Assembly: GCF_016714285.1 (NCBI RefSeq) | Contig: NZ_JADJNN010000014.1 | Span: forward strand, 1 to 64,000 | Source of the DNA: Nannocystis sp. | GTDB taxonomy: Bacteria; Myxococcota_A; Polyangia; Nannocystales; Nannocystaceae | Reading direction: 5' to 3' | Length of the DNA stretch: 64,000 bases | Shown: positions 1 through 8,363 of the stretch, piece by piece | Layout of the letters: each line of letters opens with the position of its first letter | Numbering within the stretch: the stretch's first letter is position 1 | Notes under the pieces: generated by a model | Told to the model about the DNA's origin: nothing | Database searches by the model: none | Seen by the model: only the letters and a program-made list of their open reading frames with translations | Translations under genes and position numbers: made by a program

Positions 1-316
1 GGATCAGGCCGAGGATGAAGTTCTCGGCGATGTAGCCGTTGTCGTTGTTGACGGCCAGGCTGATGGCATCGACGGCGGCTTGCCAGCGGGTGGTGTTGGC
101 GTCGAGCAGCTCGTTCATCGAGCTCGAGTTATCGAGGAGGATGGCGAACAGGGGCTTCTTGAACGTGCAATTGCCCTCCTTCTGGCAGGGCATGGGCGCG
201 GCGTCCACCGCGATGGGCAGGGTGGCGCCGCCGACGAAGGCGAGGCCGATACCGGCGAGGAGCCCCGCTTGCGCGCCAATTCGCCACCACGAGCGCACCG
301 AGTCGATACCTCGCAT
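1..316 (-). CDS. VWA-domain exported protein, N-terminal part (runs off left edge)
   Basis: An open minus-strand frame begins at ATG 316 and leaves the window without a stop, giving about 105 codons. It opens with basic residues, then a hydrophobic stretch of about 20 residues (AGLLAGIGLAFVGGATLPI) ending near VDAA, which looks like a Sec signal peptide. A Cys pair (CQKEGNC) follows, then FAILLDNSSSMN. That is the first strand and DxSxS metal-ion-dependent adhesion site of a von Willebrand factor A domain. Large exported proteins with VWA domains, including PilY1-type proteins, start this way, but the rest of the gene is missing so no subfamily is assigned. The 118 bp between this start and the next gene show no other coding. 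Confidence 0.75.
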   Translation of the reverse strand, partial: MRGIDSVRSWWRIGAQAGLLAGIGLAFVGGATLPIAVDAAPMPCQKEGNCTFKKPLFAILLDNSSSMNELLDANTTRWQAAVDAISLAVNNDNGYIAENFILGLI

Positions 317-434
317 ATCGGGATATCTTAGCGCCGCTGGGCTGGGACCTGCGGTCGGTGCCGCGGAGAGTCCGCGCAAAGAAGCGTGGGGGCGCGGGGG
401 CCGGGCGAAGCGATTGCGCGGCCGTTGGCGGGGG

Positions 435-1058
435 TCAGCGAGCGGGCGGCTTGCCGGGGCGCAGGTGGGCGATGGCGTCGCGCAGGCCGGCCTTGAGGTT
501 ACGCAGGGTTCGCAGGGCCTCGGTGGGGGCGTCGAGCTCGGCGAGGGTCCGCGAGAGCGCCGGGCTGAGGCCGGTGAGCAGGCAGCGGGCGCCCAGCAGG
601 CGGGCGCCCTGGACGACCTTGATGAGGCCGTCGGCGGCGCTGCGGTCGATGCTGGGGACGCCCGTCAGGTCGAGGATGACGCAGCGGGCCCGGCTGCTGG
701 CGACGGCCTGCAGCAGGTTGCTCATGATGTCGGCGCAGCGCGGGGTGTCCACTGTGCCCATGATCGGCATCACCAGGACATCGTCCCACACCTCGAGTAC
801 CGGGGTCGACAGCTCGCGGATGGCGGCGCGTTGCTCGGTGATGGTGGCGAGCGATCGCTCGAGCTCGGCGTGCTTGCGGCGGTTCTCCTCGAACAGCGCC
901 TGGAGGCTCTCGAGCATGACGTTGATGCTCGACTCCACCGAGGATAGCTCGTCGTCCTGGGCGATCTCCAGGCGCACGTCGAAGTCGCCGGTGGCCGCGG
1001 CCGCGATCGCGATCTCGATCGCGGCGATGCGGCGCTCGAGCTCCGCGAGCTCGGTCAA
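435..1058 (-). CDS. RsbR-type STAS-domain regulator
   Basis: A 207-residue cytosolic protein. Residues 1-75 contain a HAMP-like helical segment (GDFDVRLEIAQDDELSSVE) and coiled coil; residues 85-195 form a STAS domain. The strand-loop ILDLTGVPSIDRSAADGL matches the phosphoacceptor loop of RsbR/RsbS stressosome proteins. The usual DTxTA is DRSAA here, so a Ser is the likely phosphorylation site. Such proteins act as antagonists or co-antagonists in switch-type regulation of sigma factors or diguanylate cyclases. Its ATG overlaps the stop of the upstream gene by four bases (ATGA), so the two are probably translationally coupled. No partner kinase such as RsbT lies in this window. STAS assignment is confident; the regulated target is unknown. 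Confidence 0.85.
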   Translation of the reverse strand: MTELAELERRIAAIEIAIAAAATGDFDVRLEIAQDDELSSVESSINVMLESLQALFEENRRKHAELERSLATITEQRAAIRELSTPVLEVWDDVLVMPIMGTVDTPRCADIMSNLLQAVASSRARCVILDLTGVPSIDRSAADGLIKVVQGARLLGARCLLTGLSPALSRTLAELDAPTEALRTLRNLKAGLRDAIAHLRPGKPPAR

Positions 1059-1459
1059 CGCGGCCCCCGGAGCTCGTTCACCCGGAGTTCGTTGAGCCAG
1101 CGCAGCGCCTCGGCCTCGGTGGCGTAGAACTGCATGCGGTCGTGCTTGAAGGTGAGGCGGGCGACGATGCGGGCGAAGACCCGCTCGGCCGGGGGGATGC
1201 CGATGATCGCCTGGCGGTCGAACTCGACGCTGGTGGCCTCGGTCCGCAGGACCTCGCGCATCTCGCCGGTGGTCTTGGCCACGCCGCTGCCGTCGATCAG
1301 CAGCAGGCGCGGGCTGTGGCGGGCCAGCAGCTCGCGCAGGGTGACGAAGCTCGCCCGCAGGTGCGCCGCGGAGGGGCTGCCGGACAGGCGCATCCGCACG
1401 ATGCCGTCGGACGCGTCGACGACGACATCACCGGGCGAATCTGGGGACTGAGCCGGCAA
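1055..1459 (-). CDS. STAS/SEC14 (SpoIIAA-like) domain protein
   Basis: About 134 residues if it starts at TTG 1459, 10 bp after the P450 stop. The open frame extends further upstream, but that part overlaps the P450 and reads like its shadow. The body (IVRMRLSGSPS near the N-terminus, LLLIDGSGVAKTTGEM in the middle, MQFYATEAEALRWLNE at the end) follows the pattern of the SpoIIAA-like STAS/SEC14 family (former DUF3478): a central Asp-rich strand and a C-terminal eAlrWL helix. These are small cytosolic proteins of poorly known, probably regulatory, function. No good ribosome-binding site is visible, so the start is uncertain; a GTG and an ATG about 23-25 codons downstream are alternatives. Its stop overlaps the next STAS gene, suggesting a two-protein regulatory module. 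Confidence 0.65.
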   Translation of the reverse strand: MPAQSPDSPGDVVVDASDGIVRMRLSGSPSAAHLRASFVTLRELLARHSPRLLLIDGSGVAKTTGEMREVLRTEATSVEFDRQAIIGIPPAERVFARIVARLTFKHDRMQFYATEAEALRWLNELRVNELRGPR

Positions 1460-1469
1460 GGCGTGGACT

Positions 1470-2931
1470 TTATACCGGCGCTGCGCGGCCGTGCAAGTGG
1501 ACAAGCTGGTGGATGTCGCCGCGGATCGTCGCGGGCGCGACGGGGCGGCCGTCCTGGGGCGCCAGCACGGCTGGGAGGCCGTATTTGGGGGCCAGCGCGA
1601 TTCCGTGCACGGTCCGCGAGATGGTCGCACCGGCGGGTATCGTGATACGGAATCGCTGCAGGATCATCGGCAGCATGATGCGCAGGGCCTGCTCCGCGAA
1701 GGCCGCGCCGAGGCACATGCGCGGGCCGGCGCCGAAGGGCAAGTACTGCCATGGCGAGGGCGTGATCCGCTGCCAGCGTGCGGGCTCGAAGCGATCGGGC
1801 TCGGGGAAGAGCGCGGGGTCGCGATGGGTGATGAATGGGCTCAGGACCACGCGCGCGCCGCGTGGCAGCGTGTGCGGGCCGAGCGTGGCCTCGCCGGCGC
1901 AGACGCGGATGAACAGCATCGGCGTGGCGGGCAGCAGGCGCATGCTCTCTCGCAGCGCGCGGTCGAGGTGTTGCAGGCGCGGGAGCTCGTCCGGGCGCGG
2001 GGGGGCGCCGGCGAGGACTGTGGTGAATTCGGCGAGCAGCTCGGCCTGGTGTTCGGGGTGCTGGGTCAGCAGGAAGATCGTCCACACCAGGGTCTGTGCG
2101 GTGGTGTCGTGGCCGGCGACGAACAGGCCGTTGCACTCGCCGATGAGCTCCTCGTCGCCGAGGGCGGCGCCGGTCTCGTCGCGCGCGGCGAGCAGGTTCG
2201 CCAGGACGTCGGTGCCGGGCGACTGGGCCCGCTTCGCCGCCAGGAGGGCCTGCAGCTGGCGCTCGAGCGCCGCGCTGAGGGTGAGGGCGCGGCGGTAGGG
2301 CGTGCCGGGCAGGGGCAGGGGCAGGGCCAGGGTCAGCGGGGACGACAGGGCCTGCAGCAGTCCGGCCTCGCTGCGGGCGAGCTCGTCGCCGCGGCCGCCG
2401 GGGTCGAGGCCGAACAGGCAGCGGATCACGACCGCGGCGGTCAATGCACGGATCAGCGCGGCGAGGTCGACCTGCACGCCGGTCGGCCAAGTGCGCAGGG
2501 TGGTCCTCGGTGACCGCCACGATCTCGGGCGCGTGGGCCAAGGTGGCGGAGCGCTGCAGGGCCGGCTGCATCAGGCGGCGACGACGACGGTGCAGCTCGC
2601 CGTTGAGGAATGGCAGCACCTGGTTGAAGCGGGCCAGGGCGCTGCCAGGGGGCGTGCGCACGGGGATCTCGCTGTTGTGCTCGAACAGATCGGGGCGGGT
2701 CAGGAGCTCGCGGTTGTATTCGGCGCCGCAGGCGAGGATCAGCGCGGGGCTGCGATCGACGAGCGCGGCGATCGGGCCGTATTCACCGTACAGCGCGCGC
2801 ATGCGGCCGACCGGGTCGGCGAAGAATCGCAGCACCGCGGCCGGGACCGCGAGGATCGGCAGGGGGCGCGGACCACGGATATCGACGGGGGCGTTGGTGA
2901 GGGCCTTGAACATCGTGCGCTCGGCGATCAC
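1470..2931 (-). pseudogene. cytochrome P450, interrupted by a one-base insertion
   Basis: All P450 landmarks are present but in two frames. The N-terminal third runs from GTG 2931 (or ATG 2913, MFKAL) to about 2500. The rest, down to the stop at 1470, contains the I-helix AGHDTT (near 2103-2118), the ExxR motif ESMR (near 1938-1955) and the heme-thiolate loop FGAGPRMCLG (near 1709-1738). Removing one G from the GGG run at 2498-2500 restores the typical segment EDHLRTWPTGVQVDL and one protein of about 486 residues, normal for a soluble bacterial P450. Either this is a homopolymer sequencing error or the gene is newly broken; every catalytic motif is intact, so error is more likely. It follows the SDR gene by 46 bp and is probably co-transcribed with it, consistent with oxidation of a lipid or natural-product intermediate. 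The substrate is not predictable. Confidence 0.85.
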
Positions 2932-2977
2932 GGCCCCGTGTGGCCGGGCGGGGTGAGGTGAAGGCGGTTCATGGGGC

Positions 2978-4960
2978 TCAGAAGGGCTTGCCCTTGATGA
3001 AGCGCTTGAGCAGCATCCGGTCGACGGTGAAGGCGGCGGGCGAGGGCTGGTGGTCGGCGTAAATTTGATAGATCGCGCTGGTCACCCGGGTGAGCCCCTT
3101 GGGATGCACGGCGTTCAGGACCCAGCGGCGCCGGGTCTCCATGTCCATCACTCGCTGCTTGCGGTGGACGATGCCGTCGATGATCCACGCCGCGGCGGCC
3201 TCGGGGGTCATGGCCTTGGTGCGCTCGTCGAAGACGCGGGCGTCCATCATCGGTGTGCGCACAAAGGCCGGGTACGCCGAGGTGAAGTGGATGTCCTCGG
3301 AGAGGAGCTCGGCGTACAGGGTGTCGGTCAGGTGGCTGAGGGCGGCCTTGCTGGCCCCGTAGGCGCCGAAGTTGGGGGAGGCCATGGCCACGCCGGCGGT
3401 GAGCACGTTGACGATGTGGCCGCTGCGGCGGGCTCGCATCTGCGGCAGGACGGCGCGGATGAGGCGCAGGGGTGCGTAGTAATTGATCTGCAGGATCCGC
3501 TCGAAGTCGTGCCAGCGCTCGAGCGACTCGGCGGCGGGGCGGCGGATCGATCGGCCGGCGTTGTTGACGAGGATGTCGATATGTCCGTGGGCCGCCTGGA
3601 CCGCGGCGACCACGGCGTCGCAGGCCTCGAGGTCGGCGAGGTCGGCGACGTGGGCCGTGGCGAGGCCGCCTTGCGCGTGCACCTGGGCGGCGACCTCGGC
3701 GAGCTGGGCCTCGCGGCGGGCGACCAGGGCGACCGTGGCCCCGGCGCGGGCGCACTGGAGGGCGAGCGCGGCTCCGATGCCGCTCGAGGCGCCGGTGATC
3801 ATCACGACCTTGCCGGCGAGGCGGCGGCGGGCGAGCGCGGCGGGATCGCGGTCGGGGTCGAGGTGGCGCAGCCAGTAGTCCCACAGGGCCTCGACGTATT
3901 CGGCCTGCCTGGGGCAGCGCAGGCCGGTGTTGGCGAGGGCGCGGTCGAGGTTTGTGGTGGCGAAGCGGAGGGGTCGGCCGAGCGCCTCGTGGACCTGCGG
4001 CGGGATGCCGAGGTCGCGGAGGATCTGGCCGCGGATGAACTTGAGGCCGCCGAGCTGCCCGAGCATGGTCGCGGCGCCGGGCAGGAATTTGCGCAGGGTC
4101 TTGCCGATGTTGGCCCGGATCCGCGGGGCGCCGGCGGCGTCGGCGAGCAGGTTGAAGGTGCCGGTGAAGTCGGGCGGGTCGGGGTCGACGACGTGGAAGG
4201 TCTGGCCGTCGCCCTCGCGCTGGTGGGCGATGATATCGATCACGCGCGCGACGTGATCGACTGGCAGCATATTGAGCGAGGTCTCGAGGTATCCGAGCAG
4301 CGGGAACCAGGCCGGCAGCGCGTTACGCAGGCGGAGGATCGGCTTGAACAGATAGTAGGGACCGTCGACGCGGTCGATGACGCCGGTGCGCGAGTCGCCG
4401 ACCACGGCGCTCGGGCGGTAGATGCGAACGCGCAGGCCGCTGTCTCGCACCAGGCGCTCGGCGACGAACTTCGTGCGGTGATAGGGGTGGGGGTGCTGCT
4501 GGCCGAGGTCGAGCTCGTCCTCGCGGAGCGTGCCCTCGAGGTCGCCAGCGACGGCGATCGAGCTCAGGTGGTGCAGGACCCCGCGAAAGCCGCCGGACTG
4601 GAGATATGTCAGCAGGTTGCGCGTGCCCTCGACGTTGCTGCGCTCCAGCGCGGCGTCGTCGGCCGCGAGGTCGTAGAGCGCCGCGAGGTGGAACACGTGA
4701 TCGAGGCCGGCGGCGGGGAGCCCCTGGCCGAGGCCGGGGGTCTCGATGTCGCCGATCGCTACGCGCAGCCGGGCCCCCGACGAGCGGGCCAGCAGATGCC
4801 ACTGCGCGAGCAGCTCGTCGTGGCGTGCGCGCGAGCCGGGGCGCACGAGCACCACGACCTCGCCGCCGCGCGCGAGCAGGTGGGCCATGAGGTGTCGGCC
4901 GATGAGACCGGTCGCGCCAGTGACGAGGGTCCTTACGAGGATCTGTGCGGGGTCTGTCAC
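2978..4960 (-). CDS. two-domain SDR oxidoreductase (extended SDR + classical SDR fusion)
   Basis: About 660 residues from GTG 4960; the 20 codons upstream are Cys/Arg-rich and unlike an SDR N-terminus. Domain 1 (about residues 10-350) is an extended, NAD-dependent epimerase/male-sterility type SDR, with the Rossmann motif TGATGLIG at the start and the catalytic YHRTK. Domain 2 (about residues 370-640) is a classical SDR with TGASSGIG, NNAG and YGASK, a complete nucleotide-binding and catalytic set. This architecture resembles actinobacterial and myxobacterial proteins annotated as fatty acyl-CoA reductase-like SDRs. The likely role is NAD(P)H-dependent reduction of a lipid or polyketide-type substrate in the cytosol. 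The P450 gene follows 46 bp downstream on the same strand. Domain calls are confident; the substrate is not known. Confidence 0.88.
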   Translation of the reverse strand: MTDPAQILVRTLVTGATGLIGRHLMAHLLARGGEVVVLVRPGSRARHDELLAQWHLLARSSGARLRVAIGDIETPGLGQGLPAAGLDHVFHLAALYDLAADDAALERSNVEGTRNLLTYLQSGGFRGVLHHLSSIAVAGDLEGTLREDELDLGQQHPHPYHRTKFVAERLVRDSGLRVRIYRPSAVVGDSRTGVIDRVDGPYYLFKPILRLRNALPAWFPLLGYLETSLNMLPVDHVARVIDIIAHQREGDGQTFHVVDPDPPDFTGTFNLLADAAGAPRIRANIGKTLRKFLPGAATMLGQLGGLKFIRGQILRDLGIPPQVHEALGRPLRFATTNLDRALANTGLRCPRQAEYVEALWDYWLRHLDPDRDPAALARRRLAGKVVMITGASSGIGAALALQCARAGATVALVARREAQLAEVAAQVHAQGGLATAHVADLADLEACDAVVAAVQAAHGHIDILVNNAGRSIRRPAAESLERWHDFERILQINYYAPLRLIRAVLPQMRARRSGHIVNVLTAGVAMASPNFGAYGASKAALSHLTDTLYAELLSEDIHFTSAYPAFVRTPMMDARVFDERTKAMTPEAAAAWIIDGIVHRKQRVMDMETRRRWVLNAVHPKGLTRVTSAIYQIYADHQPSPAAFTVDRMLLKRFIKGKPF

Positions 4961-5051
4961 CGTGGGCACCGGGTGGCGGGGACCGTAGCATCGCGGGCGA
5001 CGGTCGCAGCGGCACGACATCGGGCCGCGTCGGGGCGTGAGGCATGCGCTT

Positions 5052-5071
5052 CGTCACGGTACGTGGTGACG
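5052..5071 (-). terminator. possible hairpin after the MgtC/DUF4010 gene
   Basis: CGTCAC and GTGACG form a six-base stem with an eight-base loop 12 bp past the stop at 5083. There is no T-run, so this is only a weak terminator candidate. The rest of the 122 bp gap before the SDR start at 4960 shows nothing recognisable. Confidence 0.3.
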
Positions 5072-5082
5072 CGGTCAGCGGC

Positions 5083-6399
5083 TCATTGCAGCTGCAGGGC
5101 GACGGCCGTGCCGACGCCGACGGTGATGGCGAGCGCGAAGACCAGCGCGATCGGGCGACCGAAGCCGGTGCGGCCCATGAACAGCGCCATGCCACCCTTG
5201 ACCAGCGTGTTGGTGACGACGGCGATGGTGATCGCCAGACTGGCGACCGCAGCGGCGACGAGCCCCTCCTTGCTCTGGTGGCTCACGGCGAGGGTGACGG
5301 CGTCGACGTCCGTGAGGCCCGAGGCTGCGGCCGTGATGTAGAGGCCGCGATCGCCGAAGTGCCGCTGCGCGACGGCCGAGGCGATCAGCACGGCGCTGAG
5401 TAGGACGCCCCACTTGAGCGCGGGCACCAGGGCGAAGGGGTTGGCCATCGCCGCGGGCTCGCGGTCTTGTGGGGCGCCGCGGTCGGCGTCTCGCAGCGCG
5501 AGGTACTTCCAGCCGGCGCCGGCCAGGGTGACGGCGCCCATCAGGCCGAGCGGGACGACGAGCACGCGGGCGACGTCGGGGTTGATGAGCGAGGCGACGA
5601 CGAGGACCCGCGCGAACATCACGGCGTTGGCGAGGAAGGTAGCGATCTGGCCCGGGATGAGCATGAGCGGGTCGGTCCGCGACTGCTGGGCCATCGCCGC
5701 GGTGACGGCGGTGGAGCTGACGAGCCCGCCGACGAGGCCCGCGAGCACGACCCCGCGCGAGGCGCCGAGCAGGCGGTGGAGGACATAGCCGGCATAGCTG
5801 ATACCGGCGATCAGGACGATGAACAGGCCGATCTTGCGCGGGGAGAGCACGCCCCAGGGGTCGCGCGCCTCGGCCGGCAACAGCGGCAATACGACGGCCA
5901 GGACGATGACCAGCTGCAGGGTCGCGCTCAGCTCGATCCGCCGCAGCCGCGGGATCGTGCGGCGAAACCACGGCTTGGCGAGGAGCAGCAATGTGATCAC
6001 CAGGCCGACCGCGACGGCGAGGTCGCGCCGGTGGTGGACCAGCATGCCGAGAGCGAAGGTCGCGGCCGCGGCGATCTCGGTGGTCAGGCCGAGGTCCTTG
6101 TCGCCGACGCGGAGGTAGTGTGCGAGCACCAGGCCCCCGGTGACCACCATCCCGGCGGGCGGCAGCCACGGCATGTGGTCGCCGAGCAGCGCGCACACCC
6201 ACCCGAACAGCGAGAGGATCGCGAAGCTGCGCACGCCGAGGTGGTCCTCGGAGCGATCGCTGGCCACCTCGTTGTGGTCGCTGCGGTCGCTGCGGTCGCT
6301 GTGCTCGCGCTCGAGGCCGATGAAGAGGCCGATGCCGCCGGCCACTGCGCACTCGACCAGCCCGAGGGTCCAAGCTTCCACGTCGCTGCATTGGGCCAC
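5083..6399 (-). CDS. MgtC/SapB family membrane protein with DUF4010 domain
   Basis: A 438-residue inner-membrane protein. The N-terminal third holds the MgtC/SapB signature GGIGLFIGLERE followed by a short polar insert with SDR repeats (from a 9-bp tandem repeat near 6265-6305), then four hydrophobic helices. The C-terminal two thirds (about residues 165-430) are the DUF4010 module of alternating long hydrophobic helices (GISYAGYVLHRLLG, LVGGLVSSTAVTAAMA, ASGLTDVDAVTLA). The length is normal for this fusion. The family is linked to magnesium or acid stress in other bacteria, but the biochemical role of the DUF4010 form is not established. The start ATG lies 102 bp from the divergent methyltransferase gene. 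Family assignment is firm. Confidence 0.9.
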   Translation of the reverse strand: MAQCSDVEAWTLGLVECAVAGGIGLFIGLEREHSDRSDRSDHNEVASDRSEDHLGVRSFAILSLFGWVCALLGDHMPWLPPAGMVVTGGLVLAHYLRVGDKDLGLTTEIAAAATFALGMLVHHRRDLAVAVGLVITLLLLAKPWFRRTIPRLRRIELSATLQLVIVLAVVLPLLPAEARDPWGVLSPRKIGLFIVLIAGISYAGYVLHRLLGASRGVVLAGLVGGLVSSTAVTAAMAQQSRTDPLMLIPGQIATFLANAVMFARVLVVASLINPDVARVLVVPLGLMGAVTLAGAGWKYLALRDADRGAPQDREPAAMANPFALVPALKWGVLLSAVLIASAVAQRHFGDRGLYITAAASGLTDVDAVTLAVSHQSKEGLVAAAVASLAITIAVVTNTLVKGGMALFMGRTGFGRPIALVFALAITVGVGTAVALQLQ

Positions 6400-6501
6400 G
6401 AAGCGCGGCCGCGGTCAAAGCTCGGTGTCGGCGTCCGGTGGGCGGTGGGCCCGGGCTCGGAGCTTGCGCGGGGGGCCGCGGTCTGAGACCCTGCCGCGGG
6501 C

Positions 6502-7389
6502 ATGACGGGTGGCCTCGCTGGTGAGGAGCAAGGCCCGCGGGTCCGCGAGTACTACACGATCGCGGGCCCCGACTACGCGGCGTGGAGCCGCGGGTTGCAC
6601 ATGCACTTCGGCTACTGGCGCCGCGGCATGAACCCGCTGCGGCTCGAGCCGATGCTGGCGGCGATGAACGACGAGCTGCTGGCGGCGCTGGAGCTCGCGG
6701 CGGGTCGAAGCGCGCGGGTGCTCGACCTCGGCTGCGGGTTCGGGGCGACGGCGCGGCAGCTCGCGCTGGGCCGCCCGCAGCTCGAGCTGCTCGGGGTGAC
6801 GATCGTGCCGTCGCAGGTCGGCGAGGCGAAGCGCCTCGCCGAGCTCGCGGGCCTCGGCGAGCGCGTCCGCTTCGTCGAGGCCGACTACACCCGCTTGCCG
6901 CTGGCCGACGGCTCGATCGACGGGGCCTACGCGCTCGAGAGCGCCTGCCATGCGCTGGGCCCGGACAAGCCGGCGCTGGTGCGCGAGCTGGCCCGCGTGT
7001 TGCGACCGGGGGGTCGCTTCGTGATCGCCGACGGCTTCATGAAGCACGCGCGGCCGCTGCCCGGGTGGCTCGAGCGCGTGCGCGCGAGCGTGTGCGCGGG
7101 CTGGGCGGTGCCCGAGTTCGCGGAGCTCGGCGCGATCACGCGGACGATGCGAGCCTGCGGGCTGCAGGTGTTGGAGGTCCGCGATATCTCGTGGCGCGTC
7201 GCCCCGTCGATGCTGCACGTGCCGCGGACCGTGCTGCGCTTTCTATACGCCGAGCTGCGCCGGACCGGTGGGCTGCGGCTCGGCCCGGTCCGCTGGGGGA
7301 ACGTCGTCGCGCCGAGCCTGGGCCTGGTCCTGGGCCTGGCCCGGCGGGATTTTGGGTATCACCTGATCACGGGCCGGCGGATCGGCTGA
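6502..7389 (+). CDS. class I SAM-dependent methyltransferase
   Basis: 295 residues. The SAM-binding motif I is clear (VLDLGCGFGATARQLA, about residues 72-87), followed by the motif II acidic residue and motif III region (EADYTRLPLADGSIDGAYALES), then LARVLRPGGRFVIADGF, the post-motif of small-molecule methyltransferases. The N-terminal segment REYYTIAGPDYAAWSRGLHMHFGYW resembles UbiE/tocopherol/sterol-type methyltransferases that bind hydrophobic acceptors. It is a free-standing plus-strand gene; its neighbours on both sides face the other way. The acceptor cannot be predicted, though a lipid or isoprenoid ring is plausible. The ATG at 6502 follows CCGCGGGC with no strong Shine-Dalgarno. Confidence 0.88.
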   Translation: MTGGLAGEEQGPRVREYYTIAGPDYAAWSRGLHMHFGYWRRGMNPLRLEPMLAAMNDELLAALELAAGRSARVLDLGCGFGATARQLALGRPQLELLGVTIVPSQVGEAKRLAELAGLGERVRFVEADYTRLPLADGSIDGAYALESACHALGPDKPALVRELARVLRPGGRFVIADGFMKHARPLPGWLERVRASVCAGWAVPEFAELGAITRTMRACGLQVLEVRDISWRVAPSMLHVPRTVLRFLYAELRRTGGLRLGPVRWGNVVAPSLGLVLGLARRDFGYHLITGRRIG

Positions 7390-7429
7390 GCGACCGCCTC
7401 GGAGATCCGCAGATAGGTGATCGCCCGCG

Positions 7430-7444
7430 GCCGGTTGGACCGGC
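7430..7444. terminator. short hairpin between convergent genes
   Basis: GCCGGT-TGG-ACCGGC forms a perfect six-base stem with a three-base loop in the 76 bp gap between the methyltransferase stop (7389) and the lipoprotein stop (7466). Its position suits a bidirectional terminator; no T-run is present. Confidence 0.4.
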
Positions 7445-7465
7445 GTGCGGGCTCGGTCGTCGGGC

Positions 7466-8065
7466 TCAACCGTTGCATTCGTTGGCGCAGCTGGCGTCGA
7501 TGCAACCGCTGAGGGCGAGGCCCAATTGCGCCGACTTGCCGCCGAAGCCGCCATACTTGTCGATGGTGGCGCCGCAGGGGCCGAGGCAGTCGATGCCGCC
7601 GCACATGTTGTCCTGCGCGCACATGCGGATCGCCGTGCAGCCCTCGTCGGCCTGACAGGCCTGGAGGTCCTCGAGGCAGTTGTTGCAGGCACACTCGCCG
7701 CAGGCGTCGCCGGGGTCGATCATCATGAGGCACGCCGCCACGGGGTCGCCGCCGGTGGTGGTGCCGGGGTCGGTGCTGCTGGCCGTGACGTTCGAGGTCG
7801 AGCCGTCGGCGCCGCTGCTGCTCGCGGGTTCGCTGGTGCTCGGCGGGTCGCCGCTTGTCGAGGCGTCGGCGCTGGTCGAACCGGAGTCCGAGGCGCCGCT
7901 GGTGCTCGCCGCGGTGGTCGGCGAGTCGCCCGTGCTCGCGCCGCTGGTGGCGGCGCCGGTGGTCGATCCCGCGTCGGTCGTGGTGCCGCCGCCGTTGTCG
8001 CCGCAGGCGACCAGCGCGAGCGCGGCGGTGAGGGTTGGGAAGAAGTTACGTGTCCAGAATTGCAT
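7466..8065 (-). CDS. Cys-rich lipoprotein with Ser/Thr linker
   Basis: 199 residues from ATG 8065 (an in-frame ATG at 8080 is the alternative). MQFWTRNFF plus a hydrophobic core ends in the lipobox LVAC, so a lipid-anchored exported protein is predicted. About 90 residues of Thr/Ser/Gly/Ala-rich linker follow, then a compact C-terminal domain of about 85 residues with a dozen cysteines (CGECACNNCLEDLQ, CTAIRMCAQDNMCGGIDC, CANEC), probably disulfide-bonded. This layout, lipobox then TTG-type linker then Cys-rich module, recurs through the window. No enzymatic motif is visible and the family is unknown to me. It faces left; its 5' region contains the eight-base repeats at 8241-8296. Confidence 0.8.
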   Translation of the reverse strand: MQFWTRNFFPTLTAALALVACGDNGGGTTTDAGSTTGAATSGASTGDSPTTAASTSGASDSGSTSADASTSGDPPSTSEPASSSGADGSTSNVTASSTDPGTTTGGDPVAACLMMIDPGDACGECACNNCLEDLQACQADEGCTAIRMCAQDNMCGGIDCLGPCGATIDKYGGFGGKSAQLGLALSGCIDASCANECNG

Positions 8066-8240
8066 GCGGGGACGGTACATGGTCCGGCGCGTTCTCGGCA
8101 AAGGTAGGGAGAAAACGGCGTGCGGGGGCCGGAGGCCGCAATGGCAAAGGAAGACCGGTGGCGACCGTCCCGGCGCTCCGGTCCGGCGATTCATGGCACT
8201 TTGGCGAGCTACGTAGATATGCCGGCGTGCTCCGACGGAC

Positions 8241-8296
8241 CGCTTGACCGCTTGACCGCTTGACCGCTTGACCGCTTGACCGCTTGACCGCTTGAC
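8241..8296. repeat. seven tandem copies of an 8-bp unit
   Basis: CGCTTGAC is repeated seven times without error, preceded by a partial copy (GGAC). It lies in the 298 bp gap between the divergently transcribed lipoprotein (start 8065) and CHAT gene (start 8364), so it could influence either promoter. The repeat unit is not a multiple of three and no gene crosses it. Fourteen bases downstream is the inverted repeat CATGTC-N6-GACATG (8310-8327). Nothing else recognisable is in this gap. Confidence 0.95.
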
Positions 8297-8363
8297 ATCG
8301 CGGCATGGACATGTCCCTTGCGACATGCTCGCGCGGCGGTGAATTCTTGGCCGTCCTGGTACG

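Noticed and set aside
39..947. 302-codon plus-strand frame over the VWA and STAS genes
   Set aside because: Arg/Gly/Ala-rich antisense frame; the minus strand has clear domain motifs here.
8306..8327. Possible sigma-54 promoter (TGG...TTGC) before the CHAT gene
   Set aside because: GG to GC distance is 13, one base too long for a -24/-12 promoter, and the upstream element is weak.
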